Origin: Bacillus subtilis
GTDB lineage: Bacteria > Pseudomonadota > Alphaproteobacteria > Rhizobiales > Rhizobiaceae
Direction: 5' to 3'
Length of the DNA: 64,000 nucleotides
Assembly: GCA_021733665.1 (NCBI GenBank)
Contig: JAHREI010000003.1
Span: 310,001 to 374,000, forward strand
Shown: positions 54,566-63,047 of the stretch, piece by piece
Numbering within the stretch: the stretch's first letter is position 1
How the letters are laid out: each line of letters begins with the position of its first letter
Translations under genes and position numbers: made by a program
The notes under the pieces: model-generated
What the model was told of the DNA's origin: nothing
Seen by the model: only the letters and a program-made list of their open reading frames with translations
The model's database searches: none

Positions 54566-55399
54566 TCAGCTCATCTGGTCAATCGAATGAAACACAGGGC
54601 CATGGCCGAGTGAGCGGCCAGCCTCATCTTTCATGCCTACTTCAAGCCTGTGTGCAGCACTGATTGCCCGTAGCAAATAGCTTTTCGCGTCACGTACCGC
54701 ATCCGGCAATGAGTTGCCTTTGGCTATTTCAGCGGCCAAAGCACTGGAAAGCGTGCAGCCTGTGCCGTGCGTGTCGGGTGTTTCAACACGCGGCGCTTCA
54801 AACCACAGATTATATTCCGCACTTAGCAGCAGATCAGGGCAATGCTCTCCCGCCATATGCCCGCCTTTCATCAGCACAGCCTTACAACCCTTAGCCAGCA
54901 AAGCCTGACCTTGACGCTCCATATCCTCACGGTTTTCAGCCACTGGCACGCCAAGAATAGCGGCGGCTTCCGGCAAATTTGGTGTCAGTAAGGTTGCCAG
55001 CGGCAACAGTTTTTGCGTGAGGCTCTCCACCGCCAGCGGGTCAAGCAAAGCCGCCCCGCCTTTGGCAATCATCACAGGATCAAGCACAATCTGCAAATCC
55101 GGCTGCTTAATCAGCTGCTCCTGCAAGAGCTGCGCCACACGATCGGAAATCTGCGCATTCACAATCATGCCGATTTTAACCGCATCAACCCGCACATCAC
55201 TGAAAATCATTGTGAGCTGCTGCGCCACGAAATCTGCAGGCACAGCAAAAACACCGGATACGCCTTGCGTGTTCTGTGCTGTCAGTGCGGTCAGCGCAGC
55301 CATGCCATAAGTGCCACGGGCAGCAAAAGTTTTCAGGTCTGCCTGAATTCCGGCTCCGCCCGACGGATCAGAACCGGCAAGGGAAAGAACGTTCTTCAT
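54566..55399 (-). CDS. thiD: hydroxymethylpyrimidine/phosphomethylpyrimidine kinase
   Basis: A 277-residue ribokinase-fold enzyme that phosphorylates HMP and HMP-P to HMP-PP for thiamine synthesis. SLAGSDPSGGAGIQADLKTF at the N-terminus, TALTAQNTQGV, LDPVMIAKGGAALLD near 105 and the catalytic DTHGTGCTLSSALAAEIA near 209 are family signs. Last gene of thiM-thiE-thiD, three bases after thiE, with AAGGGAT upstream of the ATG. Confidence 0.95.
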   Translation of the reverse strand: MKNVLSLAGSDPSGGAGIQADLKTFAARGTYGMAALTALTAQNTQGVSGVFAVPADFVAQQLTMIFSDVRVDAVKIGMIVNAQISDRVAQLLQEQLIKQPDLQIVLDPVMIAKGGAALLDPLAVESLTQKLLPLATLLTPNLPEAAAILGVPVAENREDMERQGQALLAKGCKAVLMKGGHMAGEHCPDLLLSAEYNLWFEAPRVETPDTHGTGCTLSSALAAEIAKGNSLPDAVRDAKSYLLRAISAAHRLEVGMKDEAGRSLGHGPVFHSIDQMS

Positions 55400-55402
55400 G
55401 AC

Positions 55403-56047
55403 TTATCCCTTTGCAGCACGAAAACCGGCGATAGCCGCATGGAATGCACGGGCTTCTTGTTCAGGATGAGCCTGACCGCAAATCGCTGAAACCACGGCCA
55501 GACCATTAACACCGGTTGCCAGCACATCATCCACATGCGGCAGTTTTATGCCACCGATGGCAACCGCAGGCAGACCATTATGGGAGTAAACCCGTTTCAA
55601 CCCGTCAAAACCGATGGAAGGCGCGCAATTCTTCTTGGTTGCTGTCGGGAAGACAGGGCCGATACCCAGATAATCCACCACAGCACTATCGGCTTTCGCA
55701 GCCAGTTCAGCCGTCTGCACGGAAAGACCGAGGATCATATCCGGTCCGATTTTAGCGCGCACTTGTTCCGGCGAACCGTCATGTTGGCCGATATGCAAAC
55801 CATCCGCGCCAATAGCAATCGCAATGTCTACATTATCATTGATAATCAGCTTGGCATTGGTACCTTCAAGCGCTGTTTTTAGCGCTTTGGCCGTTTCAAG
55901 CATCTCCTGCTGGCTGGCATCTTTATCACGCAACTGCACCATTGTGGCGCCGCCACGAACAGCTGCAATTGCGGTTTCCACCATGCCAAAACTGCCGCAA
56001 AGCTCACGGTCGAGAACGAGATAGAGCGACAGATCAAACTGTTTCAT
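55403..56047 (-). CDS. thiE: thiamine-phosphate synthase
   Basis: A 214-residue TIM-barrel enzyme that joins HMP-PP and HET-P to thiamine phosphate. Signs are YLVLDRELCG, GGATMVQLRDKDASQQEM near 31-48, IINDNVDIAIAIGADGLHIGQ near 78-98, and the phosphate loop YLGIGPVFPTATKKN near 131. ATG 56047 is used because the domain begins there; it lies inside the 3' end of thiM (14-base overlap) although the frame is open further upstream. Confidence 0.94.
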   Translation of the reverse strand: MKQFDLSLYLVLDRELCGSFGMVETAIAAVRGGATMVQLRDKDASQQEMLETAKALKTALEGTNAKLIINDNVDIAIAIGADGLHIGQHDGSPEQVRAKIGPDMILGLSVQTAELAAKADSAVVDYLGIGPVFPTATKKNCAPSIGFDGLKRVYSHNGLPAVAIGGIKLPHVDDVLATGVNGLAVVSAICGQAHPEQEARAFHAAIAGFRAAKG

Positions 56048-56846
56048 AGAATTGTACCTTTGCCTGAGACTGGAATTGTGCGGGTGTGAGCGCATAAAGC
56101 GCATCGATAAAGTGAATTTGAAAACTGGCAGGTCCCTGCGCCTGCAATGCCGCTTGTTCTCCGGCCACCGCATACATGGCCAGAGCCGCAGCGGTCGCTT
56201 CCAAAGCGGAAACCTTATGAGAAGCAACAAATGCACCGGTCAGACAGGTCAGTGCACAGCCAAGTGCTGTCACTTGCGGCATCAGCGGTGAGCCGCCGTC
56301 AATACGCAAAGTGGTGCGGCCGTCGGTCACCAGATCATAAGCGCCGGTCACTGCAACAATGCATTGATGCTGCTGTGCCAGTTGTTGTGCCGCATGATGC
56401 GCACTACCGGCATCATCACCGCTGTCTGCTCCTTTGCCCTGTGCGGAAAAACCTGCAAGGGTCAGAATTTCAGACGCATTGCCGCGAATAATTGTTGGTT
56501 TCAGCGCCAATAGGGTCTGCGCCGCTTCTCTGCGGAAAGTGGAGGAAAAATGCGCTACGGGATCAAAAACCCACGGAATATTATGCGCATTGGCGGCCGT
56601 GATCGCAGCAATCATCCCCTGCACCCAAAGCGGAGAGAGCGTGCCGATATTGATCGTGACCGCACCGCAAAGTTTGGCAAATTCTCCGGCTTCTTCCTGC
56701 GCATGCAGCATGGCAGGAGAAGCACCGGCAGCCAGAACCACATTAGCAGCCGTATTCATCGCTACGAAATTTGTGATGCATTGAATGAGAGGTTTCTGGC
56801 GTCGCATGGTTTCCAGCACAATGCCGAAATCCGGTAGATCTTTCAT
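56034..56846 (-). CDS. thiM: hydroxyethylthiazole kinase
   Basis: A 270-residue kinase that salvages hydroxyethylthiazole. Family blocks: PLIQCITNFVAMNTAANVVLAAGASPAML near 17-45, WVFDPVAHFSSTFR near 95, IRGNASEILTLAG near 120, and VTALGCALTCLTGAF near 197 with the catalytic Cys. The start at 56846 has GGAGGG upstream; a further in-frame ATG at 56888 lies in the riboswitch leader and is rejected. In the family the motif reads GTGC; here it is ALGC, as in ThiM. Confidence 0.94.
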   Translation of the reverse strand: MKDLPDFGIVLETMRRQKPLIQCITNFVAMNTAANVVLAAGASPAMLHAQEEAGEFAKLCGAVTINIGTLSPLWVQGMIAAITAANAHNIPWVFDPVAHFSSTFRREAAQTLLALKPTIIRGNASEILTLAGFSAQGKGADSGDDAGSAHHAAQQLAQQHQCIVAVTGAYDLVTDGRTTLRIDGGSPLMPQVTALGCALTCLTGAFVASHKVSALEATAAALAMYAVAGEQAALQAQGPASFQIHFIDALYALTPAQFQSQAKVQFYETV

Positions 56847-56851
56847 ATCAG

Positions 56852-56997
56852 CCCTCCGCCACGGTGAGGGTCTGATACAGGGTGCCACTATTTCGCCTTG
56901 CGATAAGCGCCCTTTGATCTGACTCCCTCCGCCGGCATTATCCGGTTCAGGTTCAAAGGGTACTTCTCAGCCGGTATTATCCGGGCGCCCCTGTCTT
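56852..56997 (-). promoter_or_regulatory. TPP riboswitch (THI element) with ribosome-site hairpin
   Basis: Read on the minus strand, the aptamer runs from 56997 to 56921: GGGGCGCCCGGA, the conserved GGCTGAGAAGTACCC, TTTGAACCTGAACCGGATAAT and GCCGGCGGAGGGA. These match the TPP-binding core (CUGAGA and ACCUGA/GGAUAAU). Downstream, CCCTC at 56870-56866 can pair with GAGGG at 56856-56852, which is the thiM ribosome site, so TPP binding should block translation. Only about 50 bases separate it from the end of the preceding gene. Confidence 0.93.
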
Positions 56998-57046
56998 TGA
57001 TCTCTATTATGGCAGAGCTGGCAGTGCCTGTCCACCACCTGTCAGA

Positions 57047-59506
57047 TCACTTGATTAATATGGCTCGGAAATCATTGACATTTGTACCGGTCGGCCCTGT
57101 CACGAACAGATCGCCACTTACGTTGAATGCGCTCCAGCTGTCATGCCCTGCAAGATATTGCTTCGCATCCAGCCCCAGCTCTGCCATACGTTGAATTGTG
57201 CCTCCATCTGCGAAAGCACCTGCATTATTCTCCGAGCCGTCAATGCCATCCGTATCCGCAGCCAAAGCGTGAATATTCTCAGAGCCAGCAATATTCAGTG
57301 CCAATGCCAGTATAAACTCACTGTTGCGACCACCCTTACCGGCTTTAGAACTGGAGCCGAGCGTTACCGTTGTTTCTCCGCCGGACAACAACAGCAATGG
57401 CTGCTCTGCCTGACGATTACGCGCCTGATATTGTGCCATTGCCCCATGCATCAGTGCGATATCTTTTGCTTCACCTTCAATCGCATCGGAGAGAATATAC
57501 GTTTCAACACCCTGCTCTTCGGCCAATTTTGCCGCCGCCGCCAGTGACTGTGCTGCACTGGCGATAATATGGTGGTTATGGCGGGCAAATACCGCATCAT
57601 CCGGCTGCGGTGCATCGGCCTTTCCACTGTGCAGATGTGCCATGACCGTTTCCGGCAATTGCATCTTGTAATGTTCAATATATTTCAGCGCATCATAGCG
57701 GGTTGCGCGATCGGCAATGGTTGGCCCTGAAGCGATCAGCGCCGGATCATCCCCCGGAATATCAGAGACAATCAGGCTGACCATACGGGCAGGCCCTGCG
57801 AGGGCAGCAAGCCTGCCACCTTTGATCGTAGAGACATGCTTACGGATAGCATTCATCACGCTGATCGGCGCACCGCTGGCAAGCAAAGCGGCATTGACTG
57901 CCTGCTCATCCGCCAGTGTCAGTCCCTCCGGCGGCGCAGGCAACAGAGCTGAACCGCCGCCGCAGATCAATGCCACCACCAGATCGTCTTCATGGAGGTT
58001 TTTCAATGCAGCTTTCAGCTGTTTTGCTGCTTCCAGTCCCGCTTCATCCGGCACAGGATGCGCGGCTTCCAGCACTTTAATGAAACGACATTCCGCTCCA
58101 TAGCCATAGCGAGTGACAACCACGCCCTGCGGTGCAGGATTTCCCGCCTCAATCCATAAGGTCTCAAAGGCTTGCGCCATTTGTGCAGCGCCCTTACCGG
58201 CGCCGATTACAATCGTCCTGCCTTTTGGCGCTTGTGGTAAATAGGGTTTGAGACAATGCAGCGGATCAGCCGCCTGAACCGCAGTGTCAAACAGAGATTG
58301 CAGGAATTGTCTTTCCTGTCCCGATTTCAGTTTAACCTGTACCCGCCCGATCCCCTGCGGCAACTGGCTGCCGTCATCGCTGTAACCGGCAGGTATGGCC
58401 CCCACCACATTGATGACACGGCGCTCGGTAATCGCTGCAAAAATCTGATCAACAGCCTGTTTAGCCCCTGCAAGTCGTGACGGGTGGTCGGTATCTGCCG
58501 CCGCATGCGGCAGCAACAACATGGCTTCCGGATATTTTTTTGCCAGTGGCAGATAAGGTGCCAACGGCCCTGACAGCACGCCCATTTTTTCAAACAGGTC
58601 GGCATCCACCGCAACATTGCGGATCTGACAGTTCTGCATCAGTCTGTCCAACGCCGCGATATCCACCAGCTCACCACGGTCATAATTGATAATCATAGCA
58701 CCTTCAGCCATTGCAGACAGAACCGTATGATTGACTAGACCCTGATTACTGTAGCGCCCCGTCTCCGTGTCCAGCGCGCCAAGCCCCAGATGCACACTCA
58801 GCACATCGGCATTTTGCGCAGCAGCTTCAGGTGTCGCTGCATAGGCATAGCCCTGACTTTCAATCCACTGACGATGATGTTCGCGGGCATAAATAGTGAC
58901 ATGCATAGCAAAGGCTTTCGCCAGTTTTGCGACTTCCATGCCGATATTGCCGCTGCCGAGAATGGCAATCTTGCGGCCTTCAAGCCCGGAACTCGGGAAA
59001 CGCGCTAGATCGCGACCGGTATCAAAGCTGCCTTCCAGCACCTGCGCATAAAGTGTGGCGGTATCCAGATCAGGACGAAATTGCAGAAGCGCTTTCAGCA
59101 CCATTTGCGCAGTGATGCGGCTATTGATGCCCGGTGTATTCATCAAAGGCGCTATGCCGGAGACCCATGATTGCGATTGCATATTGCCGGTACCGGCACC
59201 AATACGCACACCACCCTCAGCAAACAGGCATTGCGGCGGGATACGCGTTGCAGCAGCAATCACCGCATCATATTGCCCCTGCCCCGCAGCCGTGATCAGC
59301 TCTTCTTCAGTACTCAGATCGGGGCAATAGAAAAAATGTAATTTTCCGGCTGTGAGTTTCTGCCCTGCCTGCAAAGCATGATCGTGAAAGACCCCGCCCT
59401 TCTTTTCAATATAGCAGCGGATCTCATTCCATTGATGCTTGCCTTGCGCATCAAGACGCAACTCCAGATGATCCGTGATGAGGATTTTGGCAGTTTTGTC
59501 CGACAT
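57047..59506 (-). CDS. fused D-2-hydroxyacid dehydrogenase and glycerate kinase
   Basis: An 819-residue two-domain protein. Residues 1-395 are an NAD-dependent D-2-hydroxyacid dehydrogenase: Rossmann GSGNIG at 184-189, catalytic R277 (NYDRGELVD), probable E306 (DLFEK) and H334 (LLLPHAA). Residues about 396-819 are a glycerate 2-kinase of the GckA/MOFRL type: [14 protein letters not shown] near 436, [51 protein letters not shown], and [16 protein letters not shown]. Together they would reduce hydroxypyruvate (or tartronate semialdehyde) to glycerate and phosphorylate it to 2-phosphoglycerate. I know these as separate proteins; fusion is unusual. The frame is uninterrupted and both halves look intact. 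AAGGGA precedes the ATG. Whether the first half works on hydroxypyruvate is inferred. Confidence 0.88.
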   Translation of the reverse strand: MSDKTAKILITDHLELRLDAQGKHQWNEIRCYIEKKGGVFHDHALQAGQKLTAGKLHFFYCPDLSTEEELITAAGQGQYDAVIAAATRIPPQCLFAEGGVRIGAGTGNMQSQSWVSGIAPLMNTPGINSRITAQMVLKALLQFRPDLDTATLYAQVLEGSFDTGRDLARFPSSGLEGRKIAILGSGNIGMEVAKLAKAFAMHVTIYAREHHRQWIESQGYAYAATPEAAAQNADVLSVHLGLGALDTETGRYSNQGLVNHTVLSAMAEGAMIINYDRGELVDIAALDRLMQNCQIRNVAVDADLFEKMGVLSGPLAPYLPLAKKYPEAMLLLPHAAADTDHPSRLAGAKQAVDQIFAAITERRVINVVGAIPAGYSDDGSQLPQGIGRVQVKLKSGQERQFLQSLFDTAVQAADPLHCLKPYLPQAPKGRTIVIGAGKGAAQMAQAFETLWIEAGNPAPQGVVVTRYGYGAECRFIKVLEAAHPVPDEAGLEAAKQLKAALKNLHEDDLVVALICGGGSALLPAPPEGLTLADEQAVNAALLASGAPISVMNAIRKHVSTIKGGRLAALAGPARMVSLIVSDIPGDDPALIASGPTIADRATRYDALKYIEHYKMQLPETVMAHLHSGKADAPQPDDAVFARHNHHIIASAAQSLAAAAKLAEEQGVETYILSDAIEGEAKDIALMHGAMAQYQARNRQAEQPLLLLSGGETTVTLGSSSKAGKGGRNSEFILALALNIAGSENIHALAADTDGIDGSENNAGAFADGGTIQRMAELGLDAKQYLAGHDSWSAFNVSGDLFVTGPTGTNVNDFRAILIK

Positions 59507-59528
59507 ATTTCAGTTCCCTTATAATTAT

Positions 59529-60119
59529 TCAGTACGGGGCGATGCCCAGATTGTAATGATTGGCAATCCGCCAAAACCAGTCTTTGTCGAGATCTTCCTG
59601 TCTCTTTTGAACCGTAATGTGTTTTGCACAATGATCGAACAAAGCGTAGCAAAGCTGCTCGTCATCATGGCGGGCATAATAGGCAATACCATCGAGCTTT
59701 TCGGGATGATCATGCAGCGCCTTTGACCAGTGTTGCGCTGTATCATAGGGCAAACCGCTATGCAGAACCTCTGCCGTTGCGCCTAAAACTGCGAGGCCGC
59801 GTCCGGCAAGTTTCGCCAGTTTCAACGGTGCAGTATTCTCCAGAACCACATGCGCCTTTTTCTGTAAAAGCGCCATATCAATCAGGCTTCGACCCGGTTC
59901 TCGTAAGAATGTTTCAGCAAATGCGCCTTCTCGTGCGGCCGCAGTATATAACACCCCGTAGGATGCATCCGGCGCGTTGAACCTGCCCATTGTTGAACGG
60001 TCAAAATAAACCGGATCAAAAGCAGCAGTATAAAAACGATAAAACTTGCTCCCCGCAGCCAGAGTGATTAGCTCAGGCTGTCGGGAAGCCAGATTTTGCG
60101 GTGGCTTCGGCCCGCTCAC
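59529..60119 (-). CDS. RES-domain toxin
   Basis: A 196-residue RES-domain protein. The name-giving residues appear in KFYRFYTAAFDPVYFD (Arg), YTAAAREGAFAETFLRE (Glu) and the later Ser/Leu-rich stretch (DEQLCYALFDHC). RES toxins degrade NAD+. The start is GTG at 60119, inside the stop of the antitoxin gene (GTGA overlap of 4 bases), so the pair is translationally coupled. Order antitoxin then toxin is typical. Whether the toxin is active is not shown. Confidence 0.83.
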   Translation of the reverse strand: MSGPKPPQNLASRQPELITLAAGSKFYRFYTAAFDPVYFDRSTMGRFNAPDASYGVLYTAAAREGAFAETFLREPGRSLIDMALLQKKAHVVLENTAPLKLAKLAGRGLAVLGATAEVLHSGLPYDTAQHWSKALHDHPEKLDGIAYYARHDDEQLCYALFDHCAKHITVQKRQEDLDKDWFWRIANHYNLGIAPY

Positions 60120-60670
60120 GCGCCTTGCAAACCATTGAGCCGTGCTGCTTCCAGCACCGCTTCTGTTTCACCGCGACGCAGCAGCTCAATCGGTTTTTTA
60201 CCGTTGAGACGTTCATCCGGCCTGCTCAGGAAATTCAGTATAAACCATGGATTAGTACTACCAAGCGCCTGACGCACAGCCTTCAGTCCGGCAACAATAC
60301 TACCATCATTAAGAAACTGGATTGTCGGATAAGCACGACGGTTAGCCGGCCCCGGCACCGCGAGTAATGTACCTTCCTGAACCCGTTTATCAACGGCCTG
60401 ACGGGAAATGCCCTGCAATAACAGGCGCACCTGCTCCAGTGTATAAGCACCGCCAGCTTCACGCAGATCCTGCTGAGCAATTTCCACACCACGCAGTAAG
60501 GCCAGCGCACGGGCATCCGGCTGGTACGCCTCCTTAGCCAGCGCTTTACCCGCAGGTTTCTGAGCAGGCTGACGCTTCGCACGACTTGTCGACACCCGTG
60601 ACTTTGCATTTGCAGAAGGGCTCTGCCGTGTTTTCTTATGCTCAGTTGTGCTTTGCGTTGTCTGTGCCAT
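60116..60670 (-). CDS. antitoxin with HTH and Xre/MbcA/ParS-type toxin-binding domain
   Basis: A 184-residue protein. Residues 1-45 are basic and low-complexity (Lys/Arg/Ser/Thr/Gln), 76-110 look like a helix-turn-helix (YTLEQVRLLLQGISRQAVDKR), and the C-terminus (140-180, NPWFILNFLSRPDERLNGKK then PIELLRRGETEAV) matches the DUF2384-type toxin-binding domain that partners RES toxins. ATG 60670 has GGAG with a 6-base spacer; an ATG at 60676 has no spacer and is rejected. The antitoxin should bind its operator at 60710-60743 and repress the pair. Confidence 0.8.
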   Translation of the reverse strand: MAQTTQSTTEHKKTRQSPSANAKSRVSTSRAKRQPAQKPAGKALAKEAYQPDARALALLRGVEIAQQDLREAGGAYTLEQVRLLLQGISRQAVDKRVQEGTLLAVPGPANRRAYPTIQFLNDGSIVAGLKAVRQALGSTNPWFILNFLSRPDERLNGKKPIELLRRGETEAVLEAARLNGLQGA

Positions 60671-60709
60671 GATCATCTCCTGCTATAAAGATGATGCTGC
60701 ACAGACTGG

Positions 60710-60743
60710 TTGTCAAGCTTGCTTATATTGTCAAAGTTGACAA
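60710..60743. promoter_or_regulatory. candidate toxin-antitoxin operator
   Basis: TTGTCAA at 60710-60716, a second TTGTCAA at 60728-60734 and its inverted copy TTGACAA at 60737-60743 (2-base spacer). The sites are 18 bases apart start to start, about two helical turns, and lie 40-73 bases upstream of the antitoxin start. This fits autorepression by the antitoxin. TTGACA also resembles a -35 box. Confidence 0.6.
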
Positions 60744-60752
60744 GGTTGCATC

Positions 60753-61994
60753 TTACATAAAGCGACTTGCAGAATATGGCTCCGCCGGAATGAAAGTTTT
60801 CTCGCCGGTCATCATTTCTGCCAGCAAACGGCCGGATGCTGGCCCCAGCGTCAACCCGTGATGCGCATGGCCGAAATTCATCCACAGACCCGGCTTATTC
60901 GGCACGGCTCCGATGACAGGGCACATATCCGGCATGCATGGACGCAGACCAAGCCATGGTTGCGCTTCAACTGGCTTACCCAAGGAAGGCAGAACTTTGC
61001 GCGCGCGTTTCTCGGCACGATCCAGCAGGATACGATTAGCCGGTGCATCCGGTGAACCAAATTCAATACCGGTGGTCAAACGCATCCCCTGACGCATCGG
61101 CGCCATCACATAACCGCCTTCAACCTCAACAACCGAGTGATTGAGAGCCGCATCCTCTTCCATAGAAAAATGCAAATGCGTGCCGCGTTTAACCGCCATA
61201 GGCAGTTTGATACCAGCTTGCTGATAGATCAGATGCGACTGCGGCCCCAAAGCTACGACAACATTGCGTGCTGTGACCTGCTCAGATGCACGGACAGACC
61301 AGCCATCACTCTGCTGCTGCAAAGTTGTTGCATCTCCATGCTGGAAGATGCCGCCGCGCTGTGTAAACAAAGCCGCATAGGCTTTGACCAGTCCCGACGG
61401 ATCACTCACCGTTTTCGGATCAAGCCAATGCACCGCACCGGCAATATTGCGCATAGCAGGTTCCGTTGCAGCAAAACCTGCCCGATCCAGCACTTTGTAA
61501 TTCAGACCAAAACGGTCCAGCGACGGCAGAGTTTTCACGAAAGCGTTGAGTGCTTCTTCACTACAAAACGCTTCCAGCCAGCCTTTACTTTGCACCAGAT
61601 TTTCACAACCGGCTTGTTCAATCAGGAAATCATGCTCTGTGACACAAGATTCTACCAGTGGCAGCATGGCTTCAGTCGCTTTAGTCAGTCTTTCCGGTGA
61701 GGAATTACGCCAGAACTGAAACAGCCACGGGGCCATTTTTGGCATATAAGCCAGATCATAACGTACATCCGAACGATTATTCAGAGCATATTTCAGCAGA
61801 TTGGCAAAACCACGCGGAAATGAATAGGGAATAACGCTTGAGCGTTCGATCAGACCGGCATTGCCATAGCTGGTGCCCTCGCCCGGATCTTTTTTGTCAA
61901 TCAGACAAACGGCATGACCGCGTGCTTGTAAATGGAGAGCTGTACTGACACCGATAATGCCTGCGCCCAGAATGATTGTATCGAATTTACGCAT
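60753..61994 (-). CDS. dadA: FAD-dependent D-amino-acid dehydrogenase-like oxidoreductase
   Basis: A 413-residue DAO-family flavoprotein. The FAD motif GAGIIG is at 10-15, with EGTSYGNAGLIERSSVIPYS near 40-60 (DadA pattern), and the C-terminal NFGHAHHGLTLGPASGRLLAEM near 370-395. DadA oxidises D-amino acids to keto acids and ammonia in the membrane; related enzymes act on D-hydroxyproline or glycine-like substrates. The start at 61994 opens the FAD fold; an in-frame ATG at 62036 adds 14 residues without a better ribosome site. It lies between an amino-acid binding protein and a toxin-antitoxin pair, so its partner genes are not clear. Confidence 0.85.
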   Translation of the reverse strand: MRKFDTIILGAGIIGVSTALHLQARGHAVCLIDKKDPGEGTSYGNAGLIERSSVIPYSFPRGFANLLKYALNNRSDVRYDLAYMPKMAPWLFQFWRNSSPERLTKATEAMLPLVESCVTEHDFLIEQAGCENLVQSKGWLEAFCSEEALNAFVKTLPSLDRFGLNYKVLDRAGFAATEPAMRNIAGAVHWLDPKTVSDPSGLVKAYAALFTQRGGIFQHGDATTLQQQSDGWSVRASEQVTARNVVVALGPQSHLIYQQAGIKLPMAVKRGTHLHFSMEEDAALNHSVVEVEGGYVMAPMRQGMRLTTGIEFGSPDAPANRILLDRAEKRARKVLPSLGKPVEAQPWLGLRPCMPDMCPVIGAVPNKPGLWMNFGHAHHGLTLGPASGRLLAEMMTGEKTFIPAEPYSASRFM

Positions 61995-62087
61995 GATATG
62001 GCCGTATAAAACGGGGCATAAATTACCTGCCAACACAGTGTGTCCGGAATTTTGCCAGCAAATGACTAAGATCTGAATTCAAGAGAA

Positions 62088-62113
62088 ATGAGCGCACAAA
62101 ACTGCGCGCTCAT
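62088..62113 (-). terminator. weak terminator after the amino-acid binding protein gene
   Basis: ATGAGCGC / GCGCTCAT, 8-bp stem with a 10-base loop, followed on the minus strand by TTTCTCTTG. It lies 28 bases beyond the stop at 62141. Confidence 0.5.
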
Positions 62114-62140
62114 TCAACATGTGAAGCAATACTACAAAGA

Positions 62141-62902
62141 TCAATAAATATCGAAGTCGAAATACTTCTGCATGATCTTGGCATAGGTACCGTTTTTACG
62201 GATGCCATCAATAGCTGTATTAAACTGTGCCTTCAGAGCATCATTGCCTTTTTTGATAGCAATACCGGTTTCGGTCTGTGTATTCGGCACGTCTTCAAGC
62301 ATCACGCAGCAATCTTTGCCGGTGGTTTTTGCCCATTCAGCAATCGGAAACTTGTCGGAAATGACCGCATCCAGACGTCCTGTTGCGAGATCAGCAACAG
62401 CTTCGTCGTTGGTCGGGTAGAGTTTGACATCTACGCCTGCTTTGGCAAGCACATCTTCAGCATAAATGGACTGAGTTGTACCGCCCTGTGCACCGATGGT
62501 TTTGCCTTTAAAGTTTTCTGTCTTCGTATCTTTAATCGGGCTGTCTTTAGGGACAACAATCGCCAGCGGTGTGGAATAATATTTATTGGTGAAGTCGATC
62601 TGTTTCAGACGATCTTCTGTAATGCTCATTGATGCGATAACCGCATCAAACTTATTGGACTGCAGACCCGGGATCATACCATCCCAGTCATTGGCCACGA
62701 TCGTGCATTTTGCTTTCATTTCTTCGCAAAGTGCATTGGCAATATCAACGTCAAAGCCTTTCAGCGAACCATCGGCATCAACATAGTTGAATGGCGGATA
62801 GGCGCCTTCTGTTGCAATGCGGATTTCCTTGATTTCTTGCGCTCCGGCAGAAGCTGCAAATGACGCAATCAAAAGTCCTGCAAACAAAACAGATTTACGC
62901 AT
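62141..62902 (-). CDS. polar amino-acid ABC transporter substrate-binding protein
   Basis: A 253-residue periplasmic receptor of SBP family 3 (HisJ/ArgT-like). The signal peptide ends after AGA near residue 21; mature protein begins QEIKEIRIATEGAYPPFNYV. Other signs are GSLKGFDVDIANALCEEM, ANDWDGMIPGLQSNKFDAVI with the ligand-binding region, DRLKQIDFTNKYYSTPLAIV and the C-terminal YAKIMQKYFDFDIY. It may bind lysine, arginine, ornithine or histidine. The start at 62902 has GGGAGG upstream. No permease or ATPase gene is next to it in this window. Confidence 0.9.
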   Translation of the reverse strand: MRKSVLFAGLLIASFAASAGAQEIKEIRIATEGAYPPFNYVDADGSLKGFDVDIANALCEEMKAKCTIVANDWDGMIPGLQSNKFDAVIASMSITEDRLKQIDFTNKYYSTPLAIVVPKDSPIKDTKTENFKGKTIGAQGGTTQSIYAEDVLAKAGVDVKLYPTNDEAVADLATGRLDAVISDKFPIAEWAKTTGKDCCVMLEDVPNTQTETGIAIKKGNDALKAQFNTAIDGIRKNGTYAKIMQKYFDFDIY

Positions 62903-62952
62903 TATACCTCCCGTAAAATAAACCTGATATTTCAGACTCCAGCTAAACAGAA

Positions 62953-62984
62953 AAACGGGGCAAAGGAAAGCCCTTGCCCCGTTT
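62953..62984 (-). terminator. Rho-independent terminator of the saccharopine dehydrogenase-family gene
   Basis: AAACGGGGCAA / TTGCCCCGTTT, an 11-bp stem with a 10-base loop, followed on the minus strand by a T-tract, 64 bases after the stop at 63048. Confidence 0.9.
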
Positions 62985-63047
62985 CTCATTGCATCATGCT
63001 ATTCCGGTTTCGCATTAACGGTGCAAAAATCGGAATAATCTTCTAAA

